Counted from the first letter of the stretch, positions 43,523 to 52,621 are shown. The stretch: 64,000 nt of DNA from JAFGVL01 sp963662245 (GCA_963662245.2 CAXXVQ010000009.1:62001-126000); one strand, 5' to 3'. Numbers and translations: made by a program. The notes: generated by a model from the letters alone, not told the origin.

Positions 43523-44860
43523 ATGAACCTATTTTGGAAAAAACTTTTCGGAGGTTTGACTGCTACAGATAAACTTGAGCAGGCAGAGTTAGATTTATTA
43601 ATGGCGTACAAAAGATACTGCGATGTAGAAGTATCTGAACAATTGGCTGAATATACTCAGTTGTTCCACATTATTAAAGCTGCAGACTTTATCGAAAAGA
43701 AGAAAACATTGCAAAATCGCAAGTACAAGGATACAGAAGAGTATCGCGATTTTAAGAAACTAGAAAAGTTGAATAATGATGCTAATCTGAAGCTTTATTT
43801 TGAAGTTTTAGACTCTAGCGAGCTAAAAGATTTTTTAGCTTTTAAAGAGACTGAAGACTATGAAAAGCTAGGAGATCCAAAATTGGTTAAAGCTGATGAA
43901 AAGCTTCAAAAATATAAGAAATTTGAGAAATCAAAAGCTTATAAAGTATATGTAAGATTCCATGAGTCATATGTTATTACAGAATTTGAAGACTTGAAAA
44001 AAATCTGTGCAGATGAGAAATTCATTGAAGCTAATGAATTCTGGAAAAACAAAGACAGATGGAAGACTACAGAAGAATACAAAACCGAGCAACGCTATTA
44101 TGAGCTTCAAAGTACTCCGGATATCAAATTCTATAGTGAAACAGACCCTAAATCTTTCGTAGATATTGATAAATGGTTGCTTACTTTTGAAGATAAATTT
44201 GAAGGTGATTCAGTTAACGCAGAAGTATGGGCAAACGGATATTACAACCGTGCTGAGTCATTAAAGAAACTGTATTCATTTGCTAATGAAAAGCAAGCAA
44301 ATACTGATGGAGCTAATATTCAAGTAAATGGTGGTAACCTTAGAGTTATTACTAAACCAGAAAAAGTTAAGGCTGTAGCTTGGAATGCTACTTCTGGTTT
44401 TACTATGAAAGAATTCGATTACACCTCTGGAATTATTAATACAGGAAGCTCTTTCCAACAAGCAAATGGACTTATCAAGGCTAAGCTTCGTATTAATGGC
44501 TCTACAGATATTAGTCACGCATGTTGGTTAGGTACTGATGGAAAACTTCCTCATATTAACATATTCTGTTATAACGGTAAAAATATTACTGTAAATAATT
44601 TTATTGCTGATGGAAAAGAAGTAGCAATGGATAAGGAAGTTATTTCTGGAATCAGTCCAACAGATTTCTATATTTATTCTTTAGAATGGACTCCTACAGA
44701 ACTTATTTGGAGTGTCAATAATGTTGAGGTCTTCCGAGTAAATAAGAATGTACCAAATAAATCTATGTTCCTATCGCTTAATTCATTTATTAGCGAAAAT
44801 CAAAAAGGAGGCTCTGGAGCACTCGAAGTTGATTGGATTAAGGTTTATACCTTGAAATAA
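43523..44860 (+). CDS. GH16-fold (laminarinase-like) protein with N-terminal helical repeats and a degenerate active site
   Basis: The 445-residue protein has no signal peptide. Residues 1-210 are charged and helical, with short repeating (F/Y)-rich units (ELKDFLAFKETEDYEKLGDP, FEKSKAYKVYVRFHESYV, FWKNKDRWKTTEEYK). Residues about 215-445 have the jelly-roll order of GH16: TFEDKFEGDSVNAEVW, FDYTSGIINTGSSFQQANGLIKAK, CWLGTDGKLPHINIFCY, FYIYSLEWTPTELIWSVNN and LEVDWIKVYTLK. The active-site motif ExDxxE is H344-I-N346-I-F-C349, so nucleophile, auxiliary acid and acid/base are all lost. It may be a cytoplasmic glycan-binding or scaffold protein. Function unknown. Confidence 0.75.
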   Translation: MNLFWKKLFGGLTATDKLEQAELDLLMAYKRYCDVEVSEQLAEYTQLFHIIKAADFIEKKKTLQNRKYKDTEEYRDFKKLEKLNNDANLKLYFEVLDSSELKDFLAFKETEDYEKLGDPKLVKADEKLQKYKKFEKSKAYKVYVRFHESYVITEFEDLKKICADEKFIEANEFWKNKDRWKTTEEYKTEQRYYELQSTPDIKFYSETDPKSFVDIDKWLLTFEDKFEGDSVNAEVWANGYYNRAESLKKLYSFANEKQANTDGANIQVNGGNLRVITKPEKVKAVAWNATSGFTMKEFDYTSGIINTGSSFQQANGLIKAKLRINGSTDISHACWLGTDGKLPHINIFCYNGKNITVNNFIADGKEVAMDKEVISGISPTDFYIYSLEWTPTELIWSVNNVEVFRVNKNVPNKSMFLSLNSFISENQKGGSGALEVDWIKVYTLK

Positions 44861-44867
44861 GAAATTT

Positions 44868-44896
44868 AAGAGCTGCTTTTAGTAGCTCTTTTTTTT
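44868..44896 (+). terminator. Terminator of the GH16-like gene
   Basis: AAGAGCT-loop-AGCTCTT followed by a run of Ts, 8 bp after the stop. Confidence 0.7.
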
Positions 44897-44917
44897 AGAA
44901 TATAAGTCGTATTTATA

Positions 44918-45520
44918 ATGACAACAGAAGAAATTAAAACATTATTAAAACAGGAAGCAGATGCAATAATGCAGATTCCTGTTACAGATGAGTACCAAAA
45001 GGCAATTTCATTAATTGTAGAGCAGATTCATCGAAAAAAAGGTAAGATTGTAGCCAGTGGCATGGGTAAGGCAGGTCAGATTGCGATGAATATTGCCACT
45101 ACATTAAGTTCAACTGGTACTCCTTCCGTTTTTTTACATGCCGCAGAAGCTCAGCATGGTGATTTAGGCATTATTCAAGAGAATGACATCATGTTATTAG
45201 TCTCTAACTCAGGGAAAACCCGTGAAATAATTGAATTAGTGTATTTAGTACGCCGATTGTATGCTGACATGAAGTTTATTGTGATTACAGCTAACAAGGA
45301 CTCTGAATTAGCAAATGAAGCATCAGCATTTCTGCTTACGGGAAATCCTCCTGAAGTTTGTACATTAGGAATGGCACCAACAACTTCTACAACAATGATG
45401 ACTGTAATAGGTGACATTCTTGTTGTTGGAACAATGAAGGCCATAGGTTTTACGAATGAAGAATACGCAAAAAGACATCATGGTGGTTACTTGGGAGATA
45501 AATCTAGATCTCTTCTGTAA
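44918..45520 (+). CDS. SIS-domain protein, KpsF/GutQ-like without CBS domains (arabinose-5-phosphate isomerase-like)
   Basis: The 200-residue SIS domain has KIVASGMGKAGQIAMNIA, LHAAEAQHGDLGII, LLVSNSGKTREIIEL and a C-terminal GMAPTTSTTMMTVIGD, as in KpsF/KdsD isomerases (ribulose-5-P to arabinose-5-P for KDO). Classical KdsD has about 320 residues with a CBS pair; here the protein ends after the SIS domain and a short tail. Stand-alone SIS forms exist in Bacteroidota. No other KDO genes are nearby, so substrate is inferred. A convergent terminator follows. Confidence 0.78.
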   Translation: MTTEEIKTLLKQEADAIMQIPVTDEYQKAISLIVEQIHRKKGKIVASGMGKAGQIAMNIATTLSSTGTPSVFLHAAEAQHGDLGIIQENDIMLLVSNSGKTREIIELVYLVRRLYADMKFIVITANKDSELANEASAFLLTGNPPEVCTLGMAPTTSTTMMTVIGDILVVGTMKAIGFTNEEYAKRHHGGYLGDKSRSLL

Positions 45521-45548
45521 AGGAAAAACTTATTGTCTTTTCAAAAAT

Positions 45549-45588
45549 AAAGCCCATTTCTCAAATTATTTGATGAAATGGGCTTTTC
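45549..45588. terminator. Bidirectional terminator between the SIS and M23 genes
   Basis: A perfect 12-bp stem (AAAGCCCATTTC and complement) with a 14-base loop, between convergent genes. Confidence 0.8.
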
Positions 45589-45608
45589 TGTGTTTTCATG
45601 TATTAGAT

Positions 45609-46556
45609 TTATAATCTAATTTTTTGTCCGGGTCTAAGCATCTTTTTGCGACTAAACCCGTTTATCTTGCACAGTCTACTTACTGTGGTTCTATTCTTTT
45701 TTGCAATGTATGATAAGGTTTCACCTCTTCTAACTCTATGATATCGTACATCAGCATATTTGTTGTAATATTTACTTGTTCTTCCGGCAACCTTAACATA
45801 GTCATATGCTTCAGCTTTTACCATAAAGTAATCATCAGAGATAGCTTCACCTGCTTCAAAATCTATAATGTCTTCCGGATTAATTGGGTTACCTAAGAAT
45901 CTAGTTTCAAAATGTAAATGTGGACCAGTACTTCTACCTGTATTCCCGCCCAAACCTATAGTTTGTCCTGCATGTACAGCTTGGTTTTCAAAAGCTAAAA
46001 TTTTAGAAAGGTGACCATATACAGTTTCCAAGCCATTGTCATGTCTAACAACAACATAGTTTCCATATCCACCTCTATCATATCCAGTTACTCTAACTTT
46101 TCCATCGAAAGCAGATCCAATACTATCACCTATGTTAAGTTTAATATCTACTCCGTAATGGTATCTATATTTTCTTGGCCCAAATACCGATGTAAGTTCT
46201 CCCGAAATTGGGTGAATGTATCCTTTGCAATTAAAATTTACAGAATCAGGAACCTTATCGAGGTCAGCTCTATCTCCGTTAACTTTGTTTGTGTTCCATG
46301 CGCCTTGGTATATGTCACTTGCAGGATTGTCATAATCAAGTTCGGGTGAATCAAGCTCATTCAATGCATCTTCAGCTAATAGGCGGGCAATTGCTGAATC
46401 AAGTCTTTGAGCTTGTTTTTGGATAGAGATATTGTCAGCCATTAAGCCTGATGCTTTTTTTCTGTCCGGTTTGCGAGGAGTCATTTGCGCAATAGCGGAC
46501 ATCGAAAAACAGCCTAATAGTAGACTAACGGTGAGAAGTTTGATTTTTTGTGTCAT
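45609..46556 (-). CDS. M23-family peptidoglycan endopeptidase with C-terminal LysM
   Basis: The 315-residue exported protein has a signal peptide cleaved near AIAQ24. The LytM/M23 domain has zinc ligands His133 and Asp137 (HYGVDIKLNIGD), His182 in VYGHLSKI and the H213-x-H215 pair in GPHLHFETR, all intact. A C-terminal LysM (residues about 272-315, HRVRRGETLSYIAKKNRTTV) binds peptidoglycan. It likely cleaves peptide crosslinks in the periplasm. It is monocistronic, 20 bp from ndk. Confidence 0.92.
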   Translation of the reverse strand: MTQKIKLLTVSLLLGCFSMSAIAQMTPRKPDRKKASGLMADNISIQKQAQRLDSAIARLLAEDALNELDSPELDYDNPASDIYQGAWNTNKVNGDRADLDKVPDSVNFNCKGYIHPISGELTSVFGPRKYRYHYGVDIKLNIGDSIGSAFDGKVRVTGYDRGGYGNYVVVRHDNGLETVYGHLSKILAFENQAVHAGQTIGLGGNTGRSTGPHLHFETRFLGNPINPEDIIDFEAGEAISDDYFMVKAEAYDYVKVAGRTSKYYNKYADVRYHRVRRGETLSYIAKKNRTTVSRLCKINGFSRKKMLRPGQKIRL

Positions 46557-46576
46557 TATATTGTGTTGACCTGTTT

Positions 46577-47038
46577 TTACATTTCGTCTGATGAGTACAT
46601 TGCTGTATCTATTGGTCTTTTATAATCAAATAATTCATTCGATGAAAAGAATCTTTTTAACTCAATATCAGCACTTTCAGGTGAATCGGATGAATGTACG
46701 ATATTTTCCTGAACGCTCATGCTGAAATCTCCGCGTATGGTTCCTGCATCTGCCATTCTTCCATTTGTGACTCCTGACATTACTCGAACTACTTGTACAC
46801 AATCTTTACCTTCCCAGCAGCATACTACTACAGGTGTTGATTGCATGGATTCTCTTATCCTGTTATAAAAAGGCTTGTCAGCCAAGTGAGCATAATGCTC
46901 TTTTAATATCTCATCAGAAAGTTGTATCATTTTCATACCAACCAAGCGTAAACCTTTACGCTCAAATCTAGAAATAACTTCACCAATCAATTGTCGGTGA
47001 ACTGCACTTGGTTTAATGATTACCAGGGTTCTTTCCAT
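46577..47038 (-). CDS. ndk: Nucleoside diphosphate kinase
   Basis: The 153-residue protein has the N-terminal RTLVIIKPSAVHRQLIGEVI, TIRGDFSMSVQENIVHSSDS with the phospho-accepting His115, and SPESADIELKRFF. It equilibrates NDPs and NTPs. The loop VMSGVTNGRMADAGTIRG differs slightly from the usual GATNP block but keeps the GTIRGDF core. It lies 20 bp before the M23 gene and 92 bp after recG. A -7 box (47083-47090) lies upstream. Confidence 0.96.
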   Translation of the reverse strand: MERTLVIIKPSAVHRQLIGEVISRFERKGLRLVGMKMIQLSDEILKEHYAHLADKPFYNRIRESMQSTPVVVCCWEGKDCVQVVRVMSGVTNGRMADAGTIRGDFSMSVQENIVHSSDSPESADIELKRFFSSNELFDYKRPIDTAMYSSDEM

Positions 47039-47082
47039 AAACTATGTGTGATAGTTTTATGCCAATCCTTTGACATTTTCGC

Positions 47083-47090
47083 CAAAGATA
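47083..47090 (-). promoter_or_regulatory. Candidate -7 box for ndk
   Basis: CAAAGATA (TATCTTTG on the minus strand), 45 bp before the ndk start. No clear -33 element. Confidence 0.4.
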
Positions 47091-47129
47091 AAAATTTATC
47101 GTTGATAATAGCTATTCTAAGTTAAAATT

Positions 47130-49223
47130 TTAACTTATTTGACTCCAATTTATAAGATTCTTCTGTTTTCTATTAAGTTCTTTGATTAAAACGCGGTTTT
47201 CTGGAGATTGAAGACTTGGATCAATTTCAAGGATTGATCTGGCAACTTCTCGTGCTAAGGAAAGCAAGTGAGAGTCTTTTGATAAATTGGCAATTTTGAG
47301 TTCAAATGGCATACCACTTTGTAGTGTGCCATCCATATCTCCTGGTCCTCGCATTTCTAAATCCGCCTCAGCAACTTCAAAGCCATCGTTAGTTTTAACC
47401 ATTATCTCAAGTCGTTTCCGGGTCTCTGTTGTAATTTTAAATGAAGATAATAGTATGCAGAATGATTGTTCAGCACCGCGGCCAACCCTTCCACGGAGCT
47501 GATGCAATTGAGCCAGACCAAATCGCTCGGCACTTTCAATTACCATTACTGATGCATTCGGCACATTTACTCCCACCTCAATTACTGTTGTAGCAACCAT
47601 AATTTGAGTTTCACCAGAAATGAATTTCTTCATTTCATCGTCCTTTTCTTTAGGTTTCATCTTACCATGAACCATGCTGATGCTGTATTTTGGCAGGTGA
47701 TTCTTGAAATACTCGTATCCTTCTTCAAGGTTTCGTAAGTCAATCTTCTCACTTTCTTGAATCAAGGGGTAAACAACATATACTTGTCTTCCGGCATCAA
47801 TTTGTTTTTTTAGGAAGCCTAGCATAGCATCCCTTTTATTATCGTAGTAATGGTATGTTTGTATGGGTTTTCTTCCGGGAGGGAGTTCATCAATCACGGA
47901 AACATCTAAATCTCCATAAACAGTCATTGCTAAAGTTCGCGGAATTGGTGTAGCTGTCATCACCAAAATATGTGGAGGCTGAATGTTTTTGTTCCACAGT
48001 CTTGCTCTTTGAGCCACCCCAAAACGGTGCTGTTCATCAATTACTACAAGTCCAAGATTTTTGAATGATACAATATCCTCTAGTAAAGCATGAGTACCAA
48101 TCAGTAAGTGAAGTTCTCCAGATAGTAGTTTTGCATGGATTTTTTCTCTAGCTGATTTTTTTGTTGAGCCGGTAAGTAGTGCAATGTTTAGTCCTAATCC
48201 TTCAGTTAGCCCTAACATTGTTTCATAATGCTGGGTGGCAAGAATTTCAGTAGGTGCCATTATGCATGATTGAAATCCGTTGTCAATAGCCATCAACATA
48301 GACAATAAGGCGACTAGTGTTTTCCCACTTCCTACATCTCCTTGAAGTAGACGATTCATTTGTTTGCCTGAACCAACATCTTGTCTAATTTCTCGTAGTA
48401 CTCTTTTTTGTGCTCCAGTCAGTTCAAAAGGAAGATATTCTTTGTAAAAAGTATTGAAGAAATAGTCAATCTTTGAAAATATAAAGCCTTTATACTTTTG
48501 TTTGCGGTATTTTGATTGTCGAAGAATATCTAACTGTATGTAAAATAATTCTTCAAATTTCAACCTGTGTTGAGCCTTCCGGAGTTGATCTGTGTGTTGT
48601 GGGAAATGTATATTGATTATTGAATCGTGCAGATTCATCAAATTGTATTGATCAATTAGTTTTTGTGGTAAAGTTTCAGGAATTTTTGTTTGCAAATTTT
48701 TTAGTGCCACAAACATTATTTTCCTTATTGCTGCTGAGTTAAGAAAATGTTTTTTCATTTTCTCAGTAGTATTGTAATGAGCCTCCCAGCCTATAGCTTT
48801 TTTCTGATTCTCTTGTGTAGCAAATTCAATTTCAGGATGTGCAATGCTAAAATGCCCGTTGAAAAGTGTAGGTTTACCAAAAACGATATACATTCCACTC
48901 GGTTTTAGTTTGTCCTCTACATAGCGAATACCTTTAAACCAAACTAAATCGATAGTTCCGGTTTCATCATAAAAAGTGGCGTTAAGTCTCAAGTTTCTTC
49001 CAGTTCCAGTCTTTTGGATGTTTCTAATTCGTCCTTTAAGCTGAATGTAAGCCATATCAGCTGAAACTTCATGAGCATAATAGAATCTACTGCGGTCAAT
49101 GTATTTGTAAGGATAATAAGTCAACAAATCTTCCATTGAACGAATATTTAATTCATTCTTTAATAGTTCAGCCCGCTTAGGACCAACACCAGGTACAAAT
49201 TGTATGTCAGTATTTACATCCAC
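47130..49223 (-). CDS. recG: ATP-dependent DNA helicase RecG
   Basis: The 697-residue SF2 helicase has an N-terminal wedge/OB domain, Walker A GDVGSGKTLVAL near residue 294, Walker B/DExH box VVIDEQHRFGV, motif III TATPIPRTLA and motif VI QLHQLRGRVGRG. It remodels stalled forks and Holliday junctions. The start is GTG at 49223 (VDVNTDIQFVPGVGPKRAEL), which gives the expected N-terminal helix-hairpin-helix-like PGVGPKRAELL. It starts 7 bp after the ispD stop. Confidence 0.96.
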   Translation of the reverse strand: MDVNTDIQFVPGVGPKRAELLKNELNIRSMEDLLTYYPYKYIDRSRFYYAHEVSADMAYIQLKGRIRNIQKTGTGRNLRLNATFYDETGTIDLVWFKGIRYVEDKLKPSGMYIVFGKPTLFNGHFSIAHPEIEFATQENQKKAIGWEAHYNTTEKMKKHFLNSAAIRKIMFVALKNLQTKIPETLPQKLIDQYNLMNLHDSIINIHFPQHTDQLRKAQHRLKFEELFYIQLDILRQSKYRKQKYKGFIFSKIDYFFNTFYKEYLPFELTGAQKRVLREIRQDVGSGKQMNRLLQGDVGSGKTLVALLSMLMAIDNGFQSCIMAPTEILATQHYETMLGLTEGLGLNIALLTGSTKKSAREKIHAKLLSGELHLLIGTHALLEDIVSFKNLGLVVIDEQHRFGVAQRARLWNKNIQPPHILVMTATPIPRTLAMTVYGDLDVSVIDELPPGRKPIQTYHYYDNKRDAMLGFLKKQIDAGRQVYVVYPLIQESEKIDLRNLEEGYEYFKNHLPKYSISMVHGKMKPKEKDDEMKKFISGETQIMVATTVIEVGVNVPNASVMVIESAERFGLAQLHQLRGRVGRGAEQSFCILLSSFKITTETRKRLEIMVKTNDGFEVAEADLEMRGPGDMDGTLQSGMPFELKIANLSKDSHLLSLAREVARSILEIDPSLQSPENRVLIKELNRKQKNLINWSQIS

Positions 49224-49229
49224 TTGCAG

Positions 49230-49898
49230 TTATTGGGAATTGATGATTGCTTTTGCAACCTCTAAGTCAAATGCCGTAGTAATTTTAATGTTTTCTCGGT
49301 TTCCTTCTGTCAGAAATATTTTACCTCCGATGCTTTCAAAAACACTTGCATCGTCAGTAAAAATATCGTTATACTCTTGTTCGTATGCTTTTTGAAGCAA
49401 ATCCGTTTGGAATACTTGTGGAGTTTGAACTAGTTTATATTTTGCCCTATCTACACTTTTACTTCCGTTTTCATCGTAATATCTTAAGCTGTCAACTGAG
49501 TCAGTGACAGGAATAGCACAGCCTTTTTCCTGAGCAGTTATGAAGCAACGAGAAATAGTTTCTTTGCTTGTAAATGGTCGAACCCCATCATGAATAGCAA
49601 CAAGCGAATTTCCATGAACTCTTGAAAGTCCATTTTTTACAGAATGAAATCTAGTTTTTCCACCTTGTACCAAGGTATATTCAATTTGGAAATGGTATTT
49701 TTCGCACAGTTCTTGCCAGTAGTTAAATTGGCTTTTGGGCAGAACAAGGATAATTTTGATAGTTTTATCAAAATTGTAAAAGCTATTTATGGTATGCATC
49801 AAAATAGGTAAGTCATTGATACATAGAAACTGTTTAGGAATGTCTGCATTCATTCTTAAACCTTTTCCTCCGGCAACTATTACAGCATATTTTCTCAA
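49230..49898 (-). CDS. ispD: 2-C-methyl-D-erythritol 4-phosphate cytidylyltransferase
   Basis: The 222-residue CTP transferase starts with the nucleotide-binding VIVAGGKGLRMNADIPKQFL. It has IHDGVRPFTSKETISRC near residue 100, AIPVTDSVDSLRY and a C-terminal NIKITTAFDLEVAKAII. It makes CDP-ME in the non-mevalonate isoprenoid pathway. CDP-ribitol pyrophosphorylases resemble it, but the length and motifs favour IspD. It is first in an ispD-recG pair. Confidence 0.9.
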   Translation of the reverse strand: MRKYAVIVAGGKGLRMNADIPKQFLCINDLPILMHTINSFYNFDKTIKIILVLPKSQFNYWQELCEKYHFQIEYTLVQGGKTRFHSVKNGLSRVHGNSLVAIHDGVRPFTSKETISRCFITAQEKGCAIPVTDSVDSLRYYDENGSKSVDRAKYKLVQTPQVFQTDLLQKAYEQEYNDIFTDDASVFESIGGKIFLTEGNRENIKITTAFDLEVAKAIINSQ

Positions 49899-49920
49899 GA
49901 AATATTATTTTGAATTTAAG

Positions 49921-49928
49921 CAAAGATA
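49921..49928 (-). promoter_or_regulatory. Candidate -7 box for ispD-recG
   Basis: CAAAGATA (TATCTTTG on the minus strand), 23 bp before the ispD start. No clear -33 element. Confidence 0.45.
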
Positions 49929-50055
49929 AAAAAAATATATATGTTCATGTTACCTAGCTTTTGCTTCTAGAATAGCGTGTGCAGAGTATTGAGATGGATT
50001 TACATTCCTCTTACAATTTATTTTTGTAGCTTTGCAAGATAAAATTGAATTGAAA

Positions 50056-50550
50056 ATGAATAAGTTTACATCTATTCTTTCCGGATTTGTTTTAAGCTTT
50101 TCTTCTCTTTGTTTTGCACAAAATCAAGATGTGAATATTGAGGAACCTAAGATTTTTAATCAACTTAAAGATAATGGGGAAGCTGGTCAAGGTATTGTTA
50201 TTTTAAAGCAAGACCCACGAATTGAGCAATTGGTGTATAATACAAAAGCTCGCAATATTCAAAATAAGAAACTGACTACTACACAAGGCTTTAGAGTGCA
50301 AGTTTTTTCAAGTAATCAGCAGAAGACAGCAAAAGAAGAAGCATATAAGGTAGAAGGGCAGTTAAAAGAAAAACTTCCTCAATATGATGTTTATGTAGCG
50401 TACTTTTCGCCATTCTGGAAAGTGAGAGTTGGTAATTGTTTCAGTCCAACTGAAGCAACAACAATTAGAGATACTATCAAGAAAGAATTTCCTGAGCTCT
50501 CAAAAGAAATTTATATAGTTAAAGATCAGGTCCTTATACCTGAGGATTAA
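50056..50550 (+). CDS. Secreted SPOR-domain protein
   Basis: The 164-residue protein has a signal peptide (MNKFTSILSGFVLSFSSLCF, ending AQ). A C-terminal SPOR domain (about residues 80-155) shows GFRVQVFSSNQQKTAKEEAY, VYVAYFSPFWKVRVGNC and IRDTIKKEFP. SPOR domains bind denuded glycan strands of septal peptidoglycan. ATG 50056 is preferred over 50032 because it starts the signal peptide. A weak -7 box (TAGCTTTG, 50027-50034) overlaps the earlier start. The folE gene starts 11 bp after the stop. Confidence 0.85.
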   Translation: MNKFTSILSGFVLSFSSLCFAQNQDVNIEEPKIFNQLKDNGEAGQGIVILKQDPRIEQLVYNTKARNIQNKKLTTTQGFRVQVFSSNQQKTAKEEAYKVEGQLKEKLPQYDVYVAYFSPFWKVRVGNCFSPTEATTIRDTIKKEFPELSKEIYIVKDQVLIPED

Positions 50551-50561
50551 AATTTATTTCA

Positions 50562-51155
50562 ATGAAAGATATAAACGAAGTAGAAAAATTGGGGGACAAT
50601 ACTGAAAAATTAGCATATCACTACAAAGAGATTATTAAACTGTTGGGTGAGGATGTTGACAGAGAGGGTCTTGTTAAGACACCTATTCGTGTAGCAAAGG
50701 CTATGGAATTTTTTACTAAGGGATATGAGATTGACCCAAAGGAAATTATTCTCGGAGCTACATTCAAGGAAGATTACCGTCAAATGGTAATTGTGAAGGA
50801 TATTGATTTTTATTCTTTATGTGAGCATCATATGTTGCCGTTTTTTGGGAAAGCTCATGTGGCTTATATTCCTAATGGTCAAATTACAGGTTTGAGTAAA
50901 GTAGTTAGAGTTGTAGATGTATTTGCTCGCAGATTACAAGTTCAAGAGCGTTTGACAACTCAGATCAAAGAATGTATTCAAGAAACTTTGAATCCGCTAG
51001 GAGTAATGGTAGTGATTGAAGCGCAACATATGTGTATGCAAATGCGTGGTGTAGAAAAACAAAATTCTATTACAACAACTTCAGATTTTACCGGTATTTT
51101 TGAAAGTCATAAAACGCGTGAAGAGTTTATCAATTTGGTAAAAAGAGGGTATTAA
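50562..51155 (+). CDS. folE: GTP cyclohydrolase I
   Basis: The 197-residue enzyme has the zinc ligands Cys and His in CEHHMLPFFGKAHVAYIP (near residues 87-104) and the later Cys in AQHMCMQMRGV near 163. GLSKVVRVVDVFARRLQVQE is also diagnostic. It converts GTP to dihydroneopterin triphosphate for folate and pterins. It follows the SPOR gene by 11 bp and ends in a shared terminator. Confidence 0.96.
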   Translation: MKDINEVEKLGDNTEKLAYHYKEIIKLLGEDVDREGLVKTPIRVAKAMEFFTKGYEIDPKEIILGATFKEDYRQMVIVKDIDFYSLCEHHMLPFFGKAHVAYIPNGQITGLSKVVRVVDVFARRLQVQERLTTQIKECIQETLNPLGVMVVIEAQHMCMQMRGVEKQNSITTTSDFTGIFESHKTREEFINLVKRGY

Positions 51156-51174
51156 TTATTTATCAAGAATATAG

Positions 51175-51206
51175 AAAATGGCGAATGATATTTCATTCGC
51201 CATTTT
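51175..51206. terminator. Bidirectional terminator between folE and the DUF2851 gene
   Basis: A perfect 14-bp stem (AAAATGGCGAATGA and complement, loop TATT). Its right arm contains the final codons and stop of the DUF2851 gene (51193). Confidence 0.85.
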
Positions 51207-52479
51207 CGTTTTCTATAGATAGAACTTTATGTCCAATTCTACATCTTAGGCAGTTTTTGTTATCGCAATAATTTGTTTTCAGTTGAATCAAAGCTTGGCT
51301 ATCATAAGCTGATTTTGAATTAATGCCTAATTCCTGCCATTGATTTATTATGCTATTTTTTTCTGAAGGTATTTCTTCTAGTAAGTTGATAGCTTTTTCC
51401 CGTAGTTCAATATTATCTTGGCTTTTCCCGTAACAAAATAAAAATGGGACAACGGTATTGATAAGGATTATCTCAATTCCTTTTTTGCCTATTTTCTTGC
51501 CTTTTTCAGGACTTTCTTCTCCAAATAGATAATGAGTCTGCCAATAGCTTGATGGTTCGCACTGGAAGAGTGTATTCAAGGAATCAAGTTTTGGGTTTTC
51601 AATAATCTTAGAAAATAGTTTAGAAGACTGATGTATAAGTCCTGCAAATTGTGCAATGCGTACATGTGGAAAGTTGCTAGGTCGCAGGCGCAAAAGTTTC
51701 CAGATGGATTTATCCAGAGGAGATAGGTTAAACTTTGACTTTAAGAACTTGTATTCTTTTTCTAGACTAATTACATAATCATCTTTAGTATCAATCTCTT
51801 TCAATAGCCCCGATTGCCCAAACAGTATTGCTTCAATTTGTAAAAGATTGTTTTTGTGTTTGCCTAGATAGGATAGAGGAATTGACTTTGCCAATCTTTC
51901 GAAAGCATCGTTGTTTTTACCAAAACCAAAATTGCGTGCAAGGGTAATGTAGAAAGCTTCCTCCCAATTATTATTGTTTTCACTTAGCAGACTGAAAATC
52001 TTATCTGCTTTTTGACTCAGTCTTTCAGTTAAGCATGCGTGCAGCCATGAGCTAAGTAAAAATGAATCTAGTTCTTGAAGCTTATTAGCACAAGGAATTT
52101 GAGACTTATTTTCTTTAATGTTAAGGTAATTTTTTTCAATGTGTTCTGGAAATAGTAGAACTGCTTGTGGAATTTTTTCTCCATTGGTTCTTTGTACCGC
52201 TTTATCTGAAACTGCAACTAAGTGTAATATAACTGAATCATATGCTTTGTCCGTATGATGTTTGTGCTTCTCCCAGTCTGAGGCGTTTATGTGGATTTCA
52301 ACATTGCCAGCCCAAGTCGTTTCACCAATTTTTATTTTGGCATTGAAAAAATCAGGCCCCGCATCTGAATTAAGTTTGCCAACATCAAGTACTTCAATTT
52401 CTTGTCCATCAGTTGTGGTTAGATTATTCGGGATGAAAAGTTTATGTTGCCAAATAAAGTGAAGTAATTTCTCAGACAT
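51193..52479 (-). CDS. DUF2851 family protein
   Basis: The 428-residue protein has the DUF2851 N-terminal block LNSDAGPDFFNAKIKIGETT and GNVEIHINASDWEKHKHHTD with several conserved acidic and His residues, then VILHLVAVSD. The C-terminus has an HxxC/CxxC-like segment (CDNKNCLRCRIG). The acidic/His-rich N-terminal region hints at a nuclease-like metal site, but this is inference. The family is common in Bacteroidota and its function is unknown. The last codons sit in the shared terminator. Confidence 0.85.
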   Translation of the reverse strand: MSEKLLHFIWQHKLFIPNNLTTTDGQEIEVLDVGKLNSDAGPDFFNAKIKIGETTWAGNVEIHINASDWEKHKHHTDKAYDSVILHLVAVSDKAVQRTNGEKIPQAVLLFPEHIEKNYLNIKENKSQIPCANKLQELDSFLLSSWLHACLTERLSQKADKIFSLLSENNNNWEEAFYITLARNFGFGKNNDAFERLAKSIPLSYLGKHKNNLLQIEAILFGQSGLLKEIDTKDDYVISLEKEYKFLKSKFNLSPLDKSIWKLLRLRPSNFPHVRIAQFAGLIHQSSKLFSKIIENPKLDSLNTLFQCEPSSYWQTHYLFGEESPEKGKKIGKKGIEIILINTVVPFLFCYGKSQDNIELREKAINLLEEIPSEKNSIINQWQELGINSKSAYDSQALIQLKTNYCDNKNCLRCRIGHKVLSIENENGE

Positions 52480-52505
52480 TGCATTTTATTTAATAGGTTT
52501 TTATG

Positions 52506-52513
52506 CAAATATA
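52506..52513 (-). promoter_or_regulatory. Candidate -7 box for the DUF2851 gene
   Basis: CAAATATA (TATATTTG on the minus strand), 27 bp before the start. No clear -33 element. Confidence 0.4.
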
Positions 52514-52566
52514 AAAAAGAAACTTAACTTAGAGTATAATTTGGGAGTTGTGCCTAAATTTTAAAT

Positions 52567-52604
52567 AAAAAAGCCGTCCTGATTTTTATCGGGACGGGTT
52601 TTTG
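52567..52604 (-). terminator. Terminator of the deacetylase/DUF2723 operon
   Basis: A GC-rich stem CCCGTCCCGAT with ATCAGGACGG (minus strand), followed by CTTTTTT, 18 bp after the deacetylase stop. Confidence 0.8.
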
Positions 52605-52621
52605 TTTTTATGGCTTAGTGT

